Source of the DNA: Teredinibacter franksiae
GTDB taxonomy: Bacteria > Pseudomonadota > Gammaproteobacteria > Pseudomonadales > Cellvibrionaceae
Direction: 5' to 3'
Length of the DNA stretch: 64,000 nucleotides
Assembly (NCBI RefSeq): GCF_014218805.1
Contig: NZ_JACJUV010000001.1
Coordinates: 3,918,501-3,982,500, forward strand
Under the pieces are notes generated by a model. It saw only the letters and a list, made by a program, of their open reading frames with translations, was not told where the DNA came from and made no database searches. A program made the position numbers and the translations under genes. This document shows positions 36,716 to 45,386 of the stretch, piece after piece. Every line of letters begins with the position of its first letter. Positions within the stretch are counted from its first letter, which is position 1.

Positions 36716-37243
36716 TTACATATCACAAATTAACTCTCCAAATTGGGTAACCTGATCCCAGTCGGTGAATTCAATGTTTGTCTTTGGATCGGTAGGGCCT
36801 TTAGTGAGCCACATTATCATTCTTATCATGTTGCGATCTAATATACCGTATTTTTGGTAGTCAATTTTTCCTGCAAAAACAGCGAGATTTTTTGGTTTCC
36901 ATGGGATTTGAGTTAAAAACTTTACTAAGTACGGGTTAGTTTCGGGTGTATTTTTTTTGGGTTTACGGGCAACAACGTTAACGGAAAAAAAAGCGTTGGG
37001 TTTTGTTTCCAAAATATGCACGTTGTTTTTTATAAAAGTATACATTTTTGAGCTATGTTTTCCATAGCGAATACTAGCGCCCAATACTATTTTATCAAAT
37101 TCATCTAGGTTGACTTTATTTTCATTTTCAATTGAAACCAATGTCACGTCATTATGTGCATTTTCAACTACATTATTTAGCCGGGAGCAAATGTCTCGGG
37201 TATGTCCGTCAGTGGTTGAATAAATGATTAATATTTTGCTCAT
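36716..37243 (-). CDS. hemG: Protoporphyrinogen IX dehydrogenase, HemG-type flavodoxin
   Basis: 175 residues with a flavodoxin fold: FMN phosphate loop YSTTDGHTRDI, IVLGASIRYGKHS, NAFFSVNVVARKPKKNTPE, and the HemG C-terminal WLTKGPTDPKTNIEFTDW. The long-chain insert typical of HemG is present. It oxidises protoporphyrinogen IX to protoporphyrin IX, passing electrons to quinone at the inner membrane in heme synthesis. Monocistronic. Ribosome-binding site weak (GGG, 6 nt). Confidence 0.92.
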   Translation of the reverse strand: MSKILIIYSTTDGHTRDICSRLNNVVENAHNDVTLVSIENENKVNLDEFDKIVLGASIRYGKHSSKMYTFIKNNVHILETKPNAFFSVNVVARKPKKNTPETNPYLVKFLTQIPWKPKNLAVFAGKIDYQKYGILDRNMIRMIMWLTKGPTDPKTNIEFTDWDQVTQFGELICDM

Positions 37244-37939
37244 TAGCCCATAACCCTATTGTCTAACAAAATACCCAAGGTTTGAAACTGCGTGGTTCTA
37301 TATGTAAGAAATAATACATACTTCTAGGCCCTTAATCTGTGTTCATGGCAGCGTAAGCTATGTAGTCTTCAAGTACTATACGCCTTTCAAGGTTCCTAAT
37401 AGAGGGAGAAGTAGGCGCGCTCATCTGTATGGAACACGCTTTATTTGGATTTAATACAAGCCTAGCCAACATACGACAGGCGTGGTTTACATATTACCAT
37501 CGCAATCGCTCAATGACTCAATGTGTACCCTCTTAAAGTGAAACCGGCTTAAGCGTTCTATTTTGGTCAGCTTTAGCGCCTTTCTGTGTGGCATATTGCG
37601 TTGGCGAATGAGTATACCCGCTTCGCTGTCAGTGGCCTGATTAGCGTATTATATGCCTAGTTGTAGGGGCTCTGTATTGATGTGGTTGGGTATTTGGTCG
37701 TAAGCGATCACTGCCATGTGGTTATACATGCCGGTCTAACGAAAAAACAGGATTTGGTTGGGCCAGAGGTATGGGAGTGCTGGCAAAAATACGCTCAATA
37801 TCCAGCGTGCGAATATTAACGGTAGGGCTATTCGAGCACATGAAATTGAAGGTTAGCAGAATGTAAAGGCAAAAAAAGCCAGGCTGAAAAGCCTAGCTTT
37901 TAACAAGAGAGCAGGTTGGTCGCTCCTGCTTACCTAAAC
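37244..37939. other. 0.7-kb gene-free region
   Basis: No coding frame with a ribosome-binding site on either strand. The only structure seen is the leftward terminator at 37871-37901. Confidence 0.5.
37871..37901 (-). terminator. Rho-independent terminator of the leftward small gene
   Basis: Read leftward: AAAGCTAGGCT, TTTC loop, AGCCTGGCTTT with one mismatch, then a run of seven Ts. It lies about 40 bp after the stop of the 80-residue gene and supports that gene being real. Confidence 0.75.
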
Positions 37940-38182
37940 TTACAGTGGGTTAGCCCAATCATTTTCGCGCGTTAATAGCTCGTCGTTAATTTCTCTAGAC
38001 AATCGAGGGAATTCCCTTTCTAAAAATTCTACAATAGAGAGACCTTGAGAAACGAGATAATCTTCTTGTTGCCATGCTTCGTAAATTTTTGATTCGGATT
38101 CAACTAAAAAGGTAAGCAAGGTGAGCGTGTCAGCTATACCCTCACGGTACTCATTAATAATCGACTTTCTTGCCACCGCCAT
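37940..38182 (-). CDS. Small hypothetical protein
   Basis: 80 residues, acidic, predicted mostly helical (NEYREGIADTLTLLTFLVES, EFLEREFPRLSREINDELL). No TM, no signal, family not recognised. No obvious ribosome-binding site at ATG 38182, but a good intrinsic terminator follows the stop, which argues for real transcription. Lies 130 bp from a broken UPF0158 gene, with which it may once have shared a promoter. Confidence 0.5.
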   Translation of the reverse strand: MAVARKSIINEYREGIADTLTLLTFLVESESKIYEAWQQEDYLVSQGLSIVEFLEREFPRLSREINDELLTRENDWANPL

Positions 38183-38312
38183 GCTTTTATCGTAGTACTT
38201 TTCTATGTGGTTAAAAATACCTTGTGGGTATGCTCGGTTACCATATAGCAGCGTGGGCGGTAGGTGTTATCAGGAGGGGATGAAAGGCCCTCACATTAAA
38301 TGGAGAGAGCTC

Positions 38313-38719
38313 CTAAATGTCTACGTTAATCCCGTTAACTTTACACCAATTAAGTAATGCGTTTTTCGTTTCCGTTTTCTCGTACCTGTACCATTTTTCT
38401 GCAAAGTTACGTCTTTTCAAGAACAATTTATAGCTAGAGTATGAACCTTTCCGACGAAATGTTTTGTAAATCTCTTGCATGTTGGATGGCATAAATTCTT
38501 CAATAAAGCTAAAAACCAAGAACTTTCCTAAGTCAGTTCCCATTTGTTTGGTAGACGTATAAAACTACTATTTGTGTCAATGTCTTCGGGTAGCGCGTCT
38601 TTAGACGCATCTGAATCGTAGTAAATTATGCCTGTTTTTTTGAATAGATAGGCAGCGTTCTCATCGGGCAAGCACGTTGAAGAAGATTCGTATGCTAATT
38701 CCAAATCTTCGAACTTTAT
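38313..38719 (-). pseudogene. UPF0158-family gene, frameshifted, start codon lost
   Basis: Two frames together make one UPF0158-like protein. The 5' frame (38719 to about 38530) reads KFEDLELAYESSS ... YLFKKTGIIYYDSDAS ... LPEDIDTNSSFIRLPNKWEL and then meets TAG. The 3' frame (from about 38543 to 38313) reads LGKFLVFSFIEEFMPSNM ... IYKTFRRKGSYSSYK ... WYRYEKTETKNALLNWC. One deleted base near 38529-38536 (GAACTGACTTAGG) separates them; restoring it gives NKWEL-D-LGK as in the family. The codon before KFEDLEL is ATA where ATG is expected, right after a stop. The 76-residue downstream ORF alone would lack the N-terminal half. Confidence 0.75.
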
Positions 38720-38804
38720 TTACACGGATAGCGTCTCCGAATAAAATTAACGCCAATAGGGTACCCATAAATAAGGGGGTTACGGAATGTGCGGCCTAAT
38801 ATAT

Positions 38805-38871
38805 TTAGTGTAAGGCGGACTGCGTAGCGGGGGGTATTTCCCTTGAGAAGCAGGCCAGCGTCGTGATAAGG
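38805..38871. repeat. Dispersed repeat, copy B
   Basis: Diverged copy of 32173-32240 (see copy A), 86 bp upstream of the broken UPF0158 gene, in a 350-bp spacer (38720-39069) that holds nothing else recognised. Short leftward ORFs across both copies are by-products of the repeat. Confidence 0.65.
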
Positions 38872-39069
38872 CCTTTCATGGCGTGGCCTTTGGGGGTATG
38901 TGTGCGGTTGATGTGCAGCATGCCTATATGTAGATAGAAATACTATCACTTCGCAGTAAATGCTACCGACGTTATCTTTGCACTAATGCTATCACGCTAC
39001 GGCTGCTCGTTTGTATGTCCGTTAGTGTGGGTGTAATTTTCGCGATGTAACAGACATAATTAGTAACGG

Positions 39070-39642
39070 CTAAAAACTGTAGGAAACACCAATCGATAGC
39101 ATATCGAATTCACCAAATTGTTCTGCATAAAATCCTTCATATTCGGCACGAATAGAAAAAATGGATAGCTGTGTTTTTATACCAGCCCCGTAAGCTAGAC
39201 CAGTTTCCGTATTCCGAAGGTTATCCCTTCCCGCTATACTTAATTCCGTTTCGGAGTTCGATGAGGCCATTCCCAATTTTCCAAATAGTGAGACAGGCCC
39301 CAAGCTGAAGTCTGCAACACCGAATACATTCCAGCCTGTTGTTGAAGTGGTTTGGTGGCCATCAATAAATATTGATTCGTCGTCAACAATGGTGCGAATA
39401 GCGATCTCTCCGCTAGTCTCACCGAAATCGACATAAGCTGCCTCAACAGCCAGATCTAGCGTTGGAAGTAGGTCGAAATTATAGCCACCAAAAACTTTAT
39501 AGGCACCGCTATCCCCGTCACTATGGAAATGTAATTCCCCGTATGAAGCCCCTACATAAAATCCCTCTTCATTCCCGGCAAGGGTTGTTTGCGATACTGC
39601 ACCGATTAGGCAAGCCATAATAGAATGGGTAAATCTCCTCAT
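39070..39642 (-). CDS. Outer-membrane beta-barrel protein (OmpA/OmpW-like small porin)
   Basis: 190 residues. Signal peptide about 1-22 (LIGAVSQTTLA), then eight-strand-type barrel pattern: EEGFYVGASYGELHF, YKVFGGYNFDLLPTLDLAVEAAYVDFGE, VSLFGKLGMASSNSE, GLAYGAGIKTQLSIFSIRAEYEGF, ending in SIGVSYSF with the C-terminal Phe used by the BAM machinery. AAGGAG lies 8 nt before ATG. Isolated gene; function is likely structural or surface-related. Confidence 0.88.
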   Translation of the reverse strand: MRRFTHSIMACLIGAVSQTTLAGNEEGFYVGASYGELHFHSDGDSGAYKVFGGYNFDLLPTLDLAVEAAYVDFGETSGEIAIRTIVDDESIFIDGHQTTSTTGWNVFGVADFSLGPVSLFGKLGMASSNSETELSIAGRDNLRNTETGLAYGAGIKTQLSIFSIRAEYEGFYAEQFGEFDMLSIGVSYSF

Positions 39643-40069
39643 GTGTTACTGCTCCTTTAGTCGAAAAATAAATATTTGAAAGCTTTACTTAACTCGGGAT
39701 TATAACAAAGGCTACTCTATCTGTATCTCTGGCAGTGTAACCGTTTGTAACCGACATTTAATTAAATGGATCGCAGATATTCAGCCTGCAACGTTAACAT
39801 CGCTGCGTTTTTGATCGAGTGGCGCGCAATTGCAACCCCTATTGCGGGCGTTGAAATTTACGCCATTCTTGCGTTGAAATGTTTGAGATCACTGAACCGG
39901 TTTTGTGTTAGAACATCTTTAGCCTGCAACCTTAGGAAAAAAATAAGCGTCAATATAGTGCTTCTTGATAGTACTTCTTGGGGTTATCTCTTTCTATTAA
40001 TACGGTTACTTCGCTAGTGCTTATATGATCAGTGGGGTTGAACCCAATATTTTTTTAAGGTGCCGATTT
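39643..40069. other. Intergenic region, 0.43 kb
   Basis: An 83-codon rightward frame at 39766 has no ribosome-binding site and no protein-like pattern, so it is not called. Nothing else seen. Confidence 0.5.
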
Positions 40070-40340
40070 TCAAAAATCATTCCCCGCTATTTTTATACCA
40101 TCTACCGTGATTTTCAGTTTTACTGTGAATATTGCAAAGGCAAAAACTTCGACTCGCCTTTTTTTCCCGTCTATAACCACCTTGGCCGTCATTAAAGGCT
40201 TGTCTTTTCTAATCGCAAAAATGTCATTATTTGAAGCGGCGAGGTCGCCATTGTGAAAGAGTTTGGCGCCACTAAACCAGGTGTTTTCAACAGTGAACTT
40301 ACTTCCTTTGTATTCGGCCAAAAATATTTTTCTTTGGCAT
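40070..40340 (-). pseudogene. Small gene frameshifted in a T-run near its start
   Basis: ATG 40340 has an excellent AAGGAG 8 nt upstream and begins MPKKNI, but its frame runs FGRIQRK and stops. Removing one T from the ATATTTTTGG run (about 40320-40326) joins MPKKNI to the 83-residue frame AEYKGSKFTVENTWFSGAKL ... KVVIDGKKRRVEVFAFAIFTVKLKI. Without the join, the long frame has only a TTG start and no ribosome-binding site. Either a pseudogene, a phase-variable switch or a sequencing error in the T5 run. The C-terminal half looks like a small beta-rich domain; no family recognised. Confidence 0.6.
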
Positions 40341-40453
40341 AGCTACACTCCTTGTGATAAAAATTAATATTTGGGTATACGTTATTGCATGTGGAGATTG
40401 AATGTCTACATATAATATGAAGTTGACGTCATTTATTCGTGTGACTACCTTTG

Positions 40454-41140
40454 TTAGAGCGTACTCTCCATGAGACCAATAATCTCTGTGTTACCGTATT
40501 TAATAGCCATTTCTAATAGTGTTTCATTATCTCTAGAAATAACGTTTGTTTTAGCCCCTTTAGAGAGTAAATGCTTAACGCATTCTAATTCCCCCTTTAA
40601 TACTGCCCACTGAATGGGGTTGTAGGCTAATTCACCGTATCCCGTCGACACGGTCATTTTATGAGCTAGATCGATATCTCCACCATACTCCAATGCCAAA
40701 TCAATTAGATTGGTATTGCAAGTGATAGCATAACCAACCATTGCTGAAATACCGAAACTATTGGCTTTATTTACGTCGGCGCCTGAACGAATGAGAAATT
40801 CAGCAATATCATTATTTTCCATTTCTGAAGCTCTTAGCAATGCCGTGCCTCCGTAAGAAATTCTGCCGTCAATATCAACGCCCTGAGCCAGTAGATATTT
40901 CACTATTTCTAGGTTCCCATAAATGGAGGCGTATGCTAGCGCCTTATTTATTTGGTTCGGCCGGGTGGGTGGGTCTAGATCGATATTACCTGTTGCGACC
41001 AAGCTTTTTACGGCACTTAAATCCTGACTCCGGATAGCAGACAATAGTTGCTTATGCTCAGCGTTTTGGTCCTTAGGTGCAGTGCTACACCCCATAATAG
41101 AAAATGAAAATACTAAAAACACTAAAACTAATTTTTTCAT
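40454..41140 (-). CDS. Ankyrin-repeat lipoprotein
   Basis: 228 residues. Lipobox SIMGC (Cys18), so anchored in the periplasm. Ankyrin repeats follow from about residue 66: NKALAYASIYGNLEIVKYLL, GGTALLRASEMENNDIAEFL, then a diverged repeat (AMVGYAITCNTNLIDLALEYG), and NPIQWAVLKGELECVKHLL and NETLLEMAIKYGNTEIIGLM. A protein-binding scaffold with unknown partner; immunity-like roles have been suggested for some such lipoproteins, without evidence here. AGG close upstream of the ATG. Confidence 0.86.
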   Translation of the reverse strand: MKKLVLVFLVFSFSIMGCSTAPKDQNAEHKQLLSAIRSQDLSAVKSLVATGNIDLDPPTRPNQINKALAYASIYGNLEIVKYLLAQGVDIDGRISYGGTALLRASEMENNDIAEFLIRSGADVNKANSFGISAMVGYAITCNTNLIDLALEYGGDIDLAHKMTVSTGYGELAYNPIQWAVLKGELECVKHLLSKGAKTNVISRDNETLLEMAIKYGNTEIIGLMESTL

Positions 41141-41201
41141 TGTTACCTGCTATTGGATTCTAAGTTTGGAAGGAATTACAAAATCGTCGGCTGTATGTTT
41201 G

Positions 41202-41336
41202 CTAATTATTTTTATGGAATACGCCAAAAATTTTAGTCTTTAGTCTTTCAATCAATGCATATACTTTATCAATGCCACATTCTTTCGAGTGCGCACTGAG
41301 AGAAAGCAATGCTATTAGTGCGATGGTCAGTTTCAT
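41202..41336 (-). CDS. Short secreted peptide (44 residues)
   Basis: MKLTIALIALLSLSAHSKEC is a compact signal peptide with a Cys after the cleavage region; the remainder is GIDKVYALIERLKTKIFGVF then a short tail. No strong ribosome-binding site. Either a genuine small secreted protein or the 5' remnant of a longer one. The rest of the 41141-41598 spacer holds nothing recognised. Confidence 0.35.
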   Translation of the reverse strand: MKLTIALIALLSLSAHSKECGIDKVYALIERLKTKIFGVFHKNN

Positions 41337-41598
41337 AGGCGTTTTACGTTTAAATATGCGCTGTACTATAGTTGGACATAACTTGGCGTGAGTGTTCTAT
41401 TTGTTCGATGGGTTTTTCCATTCTCTTGTCCCTTTGTGGTGAGTCAAAACATAAGAATGTAAAGCCTTGCATGTGCGGCTGTCAAAAATAGTACTTTCAT
41501 TCGAAATTGCGTATAAATATTGAGTTTAGTTAATGGGTCGACGTAAGTCACAATTGCGTGATCTATAAGCGCTGTAGGTTGAAAATTTATATGATTAA

Positions 41599-42462
41599 TT
41601 AGGTGAAGCTTTCTTGAGCCTTCCGATAGCCGAGTGCGATCATTTCTTCGGCTCGATCAAATTCGAGCGTGCCACAAGCGTTTCGCGCGATCTCGATAAT
41701 CCGATCTGGTGGATAGGCCGCTAACTTTTGCCTAGCTATAGTACTTTGCATCGCGTCGAATGCCTGGTTCGCTATTTCGTATGCTCCCCAGTTTATTTCC
41801 TGTGGGGTATCCATATTTTTCTTAAGCTGTTGTATATAGTTGTTGATTTTTTCACTCATCCCATCATTACTGTTTTTATTTTGATCGATAAAATCTACTG
41901 TAATGGGCTTTGTGATCATTTTACCACCAAGGTTTACAGCAATAGTGATATCAGTGTTGTCGCTGAACGTCGGAGCGATAGGAACTGGGTTAAGTACACC
42001 GCCATCGATTAAGTGCGACCCGTTGTAATAGTGTGGCGTGAAAAACATAGGCAGAGAAATTGAGGCGCGTATGGCATCAAACATTCGCCCTGAATTAATC
42101 CATATTTCCTTCTCCTGGTTTACGTCTGCTGCAATAGCAGTATAATTAATTGATAGGTCTTCTATTTTTATGTCACCTACGAGGTCTATGAGAGTGTTGA
42201 TAATCTTGTCGCCCTTAACTAGGCCACTTTTGTCCCATGAAATATCCAGTAGCGTAATAATATCGAGTTTTGTTATTGAACGAATCCACTGTTCAAATTC
42301 ATCCAGCTTGTCAGCAGCATAAATACCACCAATAAGAGCCCCCATAGAGCATCCTGAAATGGATTGTATGTGGTAATTGTGCTCTTCCAGCCAATGAATT
42401 ATACCAATGTGTGCCAATCCACGAGCACCCCCACTCCCAAGAACCAAAGATACTGTTTTCAT
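41599..42462 (-). CDS. Patatin-like phospholipase (RssA-type)
   Basis: 287 residues. Oxyanion motif GSGGARGLAH (residues 8-17), nucleophile elbow GCSMG with Ser40, and catalytic Asp in the DGGVLNPVPI block. This Ser-Asp dyad defines the patatin family. The size and the GARGLAHIG wording match bacterial RssA/YchK-like proteins, presumed lipid acyl hydrolases in the cytoplasm. No signal peptide. Isolated leftward gene; ribosome-binding site weak. Confidence 0.9.
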   Translation of the reverse strand: MKTVSLVLGSGGARGLAHIGIIHWLEEHNYHIQSISGCSMGALIGGIYAADKLDEFEQWIRSITKLDIITLLDISWDKSGLVKGDKIINTLIDLVGDIKIEDLSINYTAIAADVNQEKEIWINSGRMFDAIRASISLPMFFTPHYYNGSHLIDGGVLNPVPIAPTFSDNTDITIAVNLGGKMITKPITVDFIDQNKNSNDGMSEKINNYIQQLKKNMDTPQEINWGAYEIANQAFDAMQSTIARQKLAAYPPDRIIEIARNACGTLEFDRAEEMIALGYRKAQESFT

Positions 42463-42630
42463 ATGTTATATGCTCGTTCAGCTAGCGCTAATGCTTACAT
42501 TAGCATTTAAGTGTATTTCATCCTATATCTAGACCTACTATCCAGATGCGGGAGTAAAACTCTTGATGGGAGCAGCAATATGCTTCTTCCTAAGATCATT
42601 TAAAGTGTGGGCCTTTATGACTGATATGGA

Positions 42631-42977
42631 TTATAGGTTGGGTCTTCGTGTCTCAATGATTTTTGCGTCTACCCAGAATACATCTTCATATTTGACGGAG
42701 TCCGTATAGCCCATATTTCTATTGAAGAAAAGATATTTTCCGTCCGGCGTCACCCGTGCGGCTGATTCCGAAGTCTCTGTGTTTATTTTTTCGCCTAATT
42801 AATAGCCTTGCCCCACTAATCATCTTGCTGTCGAAAACTGACATAGATATCGGCTTTACCGTATTCGCTATCTCGTCTAATATCCCAAAGAATATAGGAC
42901 TCATTGGGTGCCATAAAAGGGTGGGCGTTTGATCTTCCGGTGTTGATCTCTTTACCGAATGGCTTAGGTTCCTCACG
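42631..42977 (-). pseudogene. PD40/WD40-like propeller protein, 3' remnant
   Basis: Leftward frames spell a PD40 (TolB-type propeller) C-terminus: EINTGRSNAHPFMAPNESYI, LWDIRRDSEYGKADIYVSFR, then TAG in place of a residue before WGKAIN, then a one-base loss, and LGEKINTETSESAARVTPDG, KYLFFNRNMGYTDS, VFWVDAKIIETRRPNL and a stop at 42631. At the 5' side a TGA (42978-42980) closes the frame. One in-frame stop and at least one frameshift make it non-functional. The 88-codon ORF at 42719-42985 is an out-of-frame shadow. Confidence 0.72.
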
Positions 42978-43442
42978 TCACCCATCTATTAATCGCGAGT
43001 AACCGAACGAAGAAAGCCGTCTTCGATTGCCTCGTCAATGGCATTTAATCCAAAAGGATTTTTAGGTAGGGGCTCTAGCTAAAGATGCTGCCATTCGGCT
43101 CCTTTTGGATTCCCTGTATATCGTCAGATAAGTCGCTAATAGCGTAGTCTCTGTATTTTGGCTATTTTATAAATGCATCTAGCCCTTAGTGAATATTTTT
43201 AAATTTATTAAAGGTGATTCTGATTTCGTCTGATATTCTATCAGGGTATGTATCTAACGCAGCTTCAAAGGCTTGATACATTCTTGGAGTAAGACTCTGT
43301 TTTCTGATGTCGTTATTGGGCAGCTCTGTAGCTGCTGCAAGAGTGAAGTCCAGACAATTGAATTGTATATAATGTCTTCATGATACTTCCACCTTAGGTG
43401 CTTATGGCGCCGCTGTTACCTGCGCAAAACTAAGTCGTAATT
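42978..43442. other. Decayed coding sequence upstream of the PD40 remnant
   Basis: Leftward, protein-like pieces appear in broken frames (MYQAFEAALDTYPDRISDE; NPFGLNAIDEAIEDGFLRSV then stop), split by several stops. Probably further remnants of the same or a neighbouring gene. No intact frame. Confidence 0.4.
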
Positions 43443-43489
43443 TTACAGCGCTGTAAAGCTGTAGTTAGCAGTATCTACATCCGCCGAAA
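43443..43489 (-). pseudogene. VWA lipoprotein gene fragment distal to IS66
   Basis: Reading on from the target duplication, the frame interrupted at 45751 continues DVDTANYSF, then TAL and a stop at 43443. STFSADVDTANYSF is the recognisable N-terminal motif of VWA-domain lipoproteins (usual form STFSIDVDTASY). Nothing of the VWA domain itself follows, so the gene was already truncated or was lost later. Confidence 0.6.
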
Positions 43490-43515
43490 GTAAGCGCCAA
43501 ACCAACCACACCCTA
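43490..43515. repeat. IS66 terminal inverted repeat (tnpC end)
   Basis: Begins GTAAGCGCCAAACCAACC. The tnpC stop codon lies inside it. One mismatch to the partner end. Confidence 0.93.
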
Positions 43516-45009
43516 ACCAAGCTGGACATTCCAAGGCAACAATCCCTCAATCTGCTCAACATTTTGCGCATTGGGTAGTTCTTCAAAAATATGTTGCAAA
43601 TAGTCGTACGTATTCAGGTCGTTAGCCTTGGCTGTTTCTATCAGACTGTAAAGATTTGCGCTAGCTTTAGCGCCCGCCTGACTCTTACTGAACATCCAGT
43701 TTTTGCGACCAATAGCAAAGGGGCGTATTGCACGTTCGGCAGCATTATTATCGATGGGATAGCACCCATCTTCCAGGTAGGCGATTAATCGATCCCACTG
43801 GTTGTTCAGGTACACCAATGCTATACCGAGTTTTGTTTTCGGTGCCACCGACTGTAAGCTTTTATCCAACCATTCTTTGATTTTGTCGAGGATGGGTTTT
43901 GCCTGCTCTTGGCGAACTTGGTAGCGTTTATCCGGTGGTTCGTCCTTTATTTTCTTTTCAATCGCGTACAGCTTGTGGATATAGGCTAAGGCTTGATCAG
44001 CTTTGCCTGTTTTACCCTTTTTCTGTAAATTTTGAGCCTCTTTGAACTTTCTTCTGGCATGAGCCCAGCAACCTAAGCGGGTAATACCGTACTCATCACA
44101 GGCTTTTTGGTACCACTCGTAGCCGTCGACCATAATGGAGGTATTTTCGGCGCTAAGTAGCTCGATGGGTACCCGTTGCCCTCGGTTATCCGCATAGTGG
44201 AATACGTAAACCGACTGTGGACCTGTGCTGGTCATTACCCACATGTAGCTTTTGCTTTGTGCGGTCTTTCCCGGCTCTTCCAATACCTGTAGTGTGGTTT
44301 CATCCATGTGGATGTACGGTGGCTTGTGGAGGTAATCAATTAACAGGTTGATAAGGGGCTGTGTCAGCTCACCACACTTCACCATCCAGTTCGCCATATT
44401 AGTTCTGTCCAGCTCTATGCCGATTCGTTTGAATATCTCGCTTTGACGGTATAAAGGTAAAGCATCCGCATATTTTTGCACCGCGATGTAAGCGAGTAGA
44501 CTGGGGCTGGCGATACTTTTTTCGATAGGCTGTTTGGGCTTGCCTGCCGTTACAATGTGATTGTCACAGCAGGGACAGGCATATTTTAGTCGCTTGTGGC
44601 GAACCACTTTGATTTTAGCGGGGATGATTTCCAGTTGTTCATGGTCTTCGCTGCCAATGATATTAAGAGTGCTGCCATCGTGAGGGCAGACTTTTTCCGT
44701 TTCGGTGATGTCGTGAATGATGTCTTCACGGGGAAGGTTGTCGGGTATAGTAACGCGAGGCTTACGCTTGCGAGTATAACTTTTTACAGTGGTGCTATCG
44801 CTTTCGGCGGCCTCAACTTCAACTACACATGCTTCGGCTTCGTTAAATAAGCCTAGCTGATCAGCCGATATTTTTTCACTAGAAGATCCAAAGCGTTTGC
44901 TCAGCAGGTGTTTAAGCTGTTCGTTTAATACGGCGATTTGCGTATCGCGCGCGGCAATCTTTTCGCGCAATAAATCATTTTCTTTCTGTAAAGCCGCCGC
45001 ATATTTCAT
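43513..45009 (-). CDS. tnpC: IS66 transposase TnpC
   Basis: 498 residues, full length for the DDE transposase of IS66. N-terminal leucine-rich coiled coil (about 1-45), the zinc-finger-like CPHDG ... CPCCD block, and the DDE core with YIHMDETTLQVLEEPG, WAHARRKF and CYPIDNNAAERAIRPFAIGR. C-terminal IS66 tail ends LPWNVQLG. Starts 20 bp after tnpB stop. No frameshift seen, so the element may be active. Confidence 0.96.
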   Translation of the reverse strand: MKYAAALQKENDLLREKIAARDTQIAVLNEQLKHLLSKRFGSSSEKISADQLGLFNEAEACVVEVEAAESDSTTVKSYTRKRKPRVTIPDNLPREDIIHDITETEKVCPHDGSTLNIIGSEDHEQLEIIPAKIKVVRHKRLKYACPCCDNHIVTAGKPKQPIEKSIASPSLLAYIAVQKYADALPLYRQSEIFKRIGIELDRTNMANWMVKCGELTQPLINLLIDYLHKPPYIHMDETTLQVLEEPGKTAQSKSYMWVMTSTGPQSVYVFHYADNRGQRVPIELLSAENTSIMVDGYEWYQKACDEYGITRLGCWAHARRKFKEAQNLQKKGKTGKADQALAYIHKLYAIEKKIKDEPPDKRYQVRQEQAKPILDKIKEWLDKSLQSVAPKTKLGIALVYLNNQWDRLIAYLEDGCYPIDNNAAERAIRPFAIGRKNWMFSKSQAGAKASANLYSLIETAKANDLNTYDYLQHIFEELPNAQNVEQIEGLLPWNVQLG

Positions 45010-45029
45010 AGCGGCTATTATACAAAATA

Positions 45030-45386
45030 TTAGGCCACCTCGGTGAATTTTAACTGCTTATGTGGTCTAAATTTAGCAAAGTCAAAACCCCGCAATAACC
45101 AATCCCATTGCTCGTAGGTAATTGATGCGGTTGCAAGCGGGTCTTTACTCGGCCACTTAAATTTGTCCTTCTCTAGGCGTTTCTGCCACAGGGCAAAACC
45201 CGTACTGTCCCAATAGAGCACTTTGAGCTGACTGCGGTTTCTATTGCAAAACACGAACAACGCCTGGCTGTATACATCCAACTCCATCTCCTCACTCACG
45301 ATAACCGCTAGGCCATTGATCGCTTTGCGAAAGTCTACTGGGTCGCGGTGCAGGTATATGGGAATCGCATTGGACCACTGGATCAT
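45030..45386 (-). CDS. tnpB: IS66 accessory protein TnpB
   Basis: 118 residues, matches IS66 Orf2: YLHRDPVDFRKAINGLAVIV, ALFVFCNRNRSQLKVLYWDS, FALWQKRLEKDKFKWP. Required with TnpA for transposition of IS66-type elements. Overlaps tnpA by 4 bp (ATGA), so translation is coupled. Confidence 0.96.
   Translation of the reverse strand: MIQWSNAIPIYLHRDPVDFRKAINGLAVIVSEEMELDVYSQALFVFCNRNRSQLKVLYWDSTGFALWQKRLEKDKFKWPSKDPLATASITYEQWDWLLRGFDFAKFRPHKQLKFTEVA

Noticed and set aside
39766..40017. 83-codon rightward ORF
   Set aside because: No ribosome-binding site, no domain-like pattern, odd composition.
42719..42985. 88-codon leftward ORF
   Set aside because: It is out of frame with clear PD40 protein sequence on the same strand and covers a pseudogene.
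28493..43442. Chromosomal integron cassette array
   Set aside because: Gene layout is suggestive, but no convincing attC pairs (RYYYAAC with GTTRRRY and a matching hairpin) and no integrase were found.
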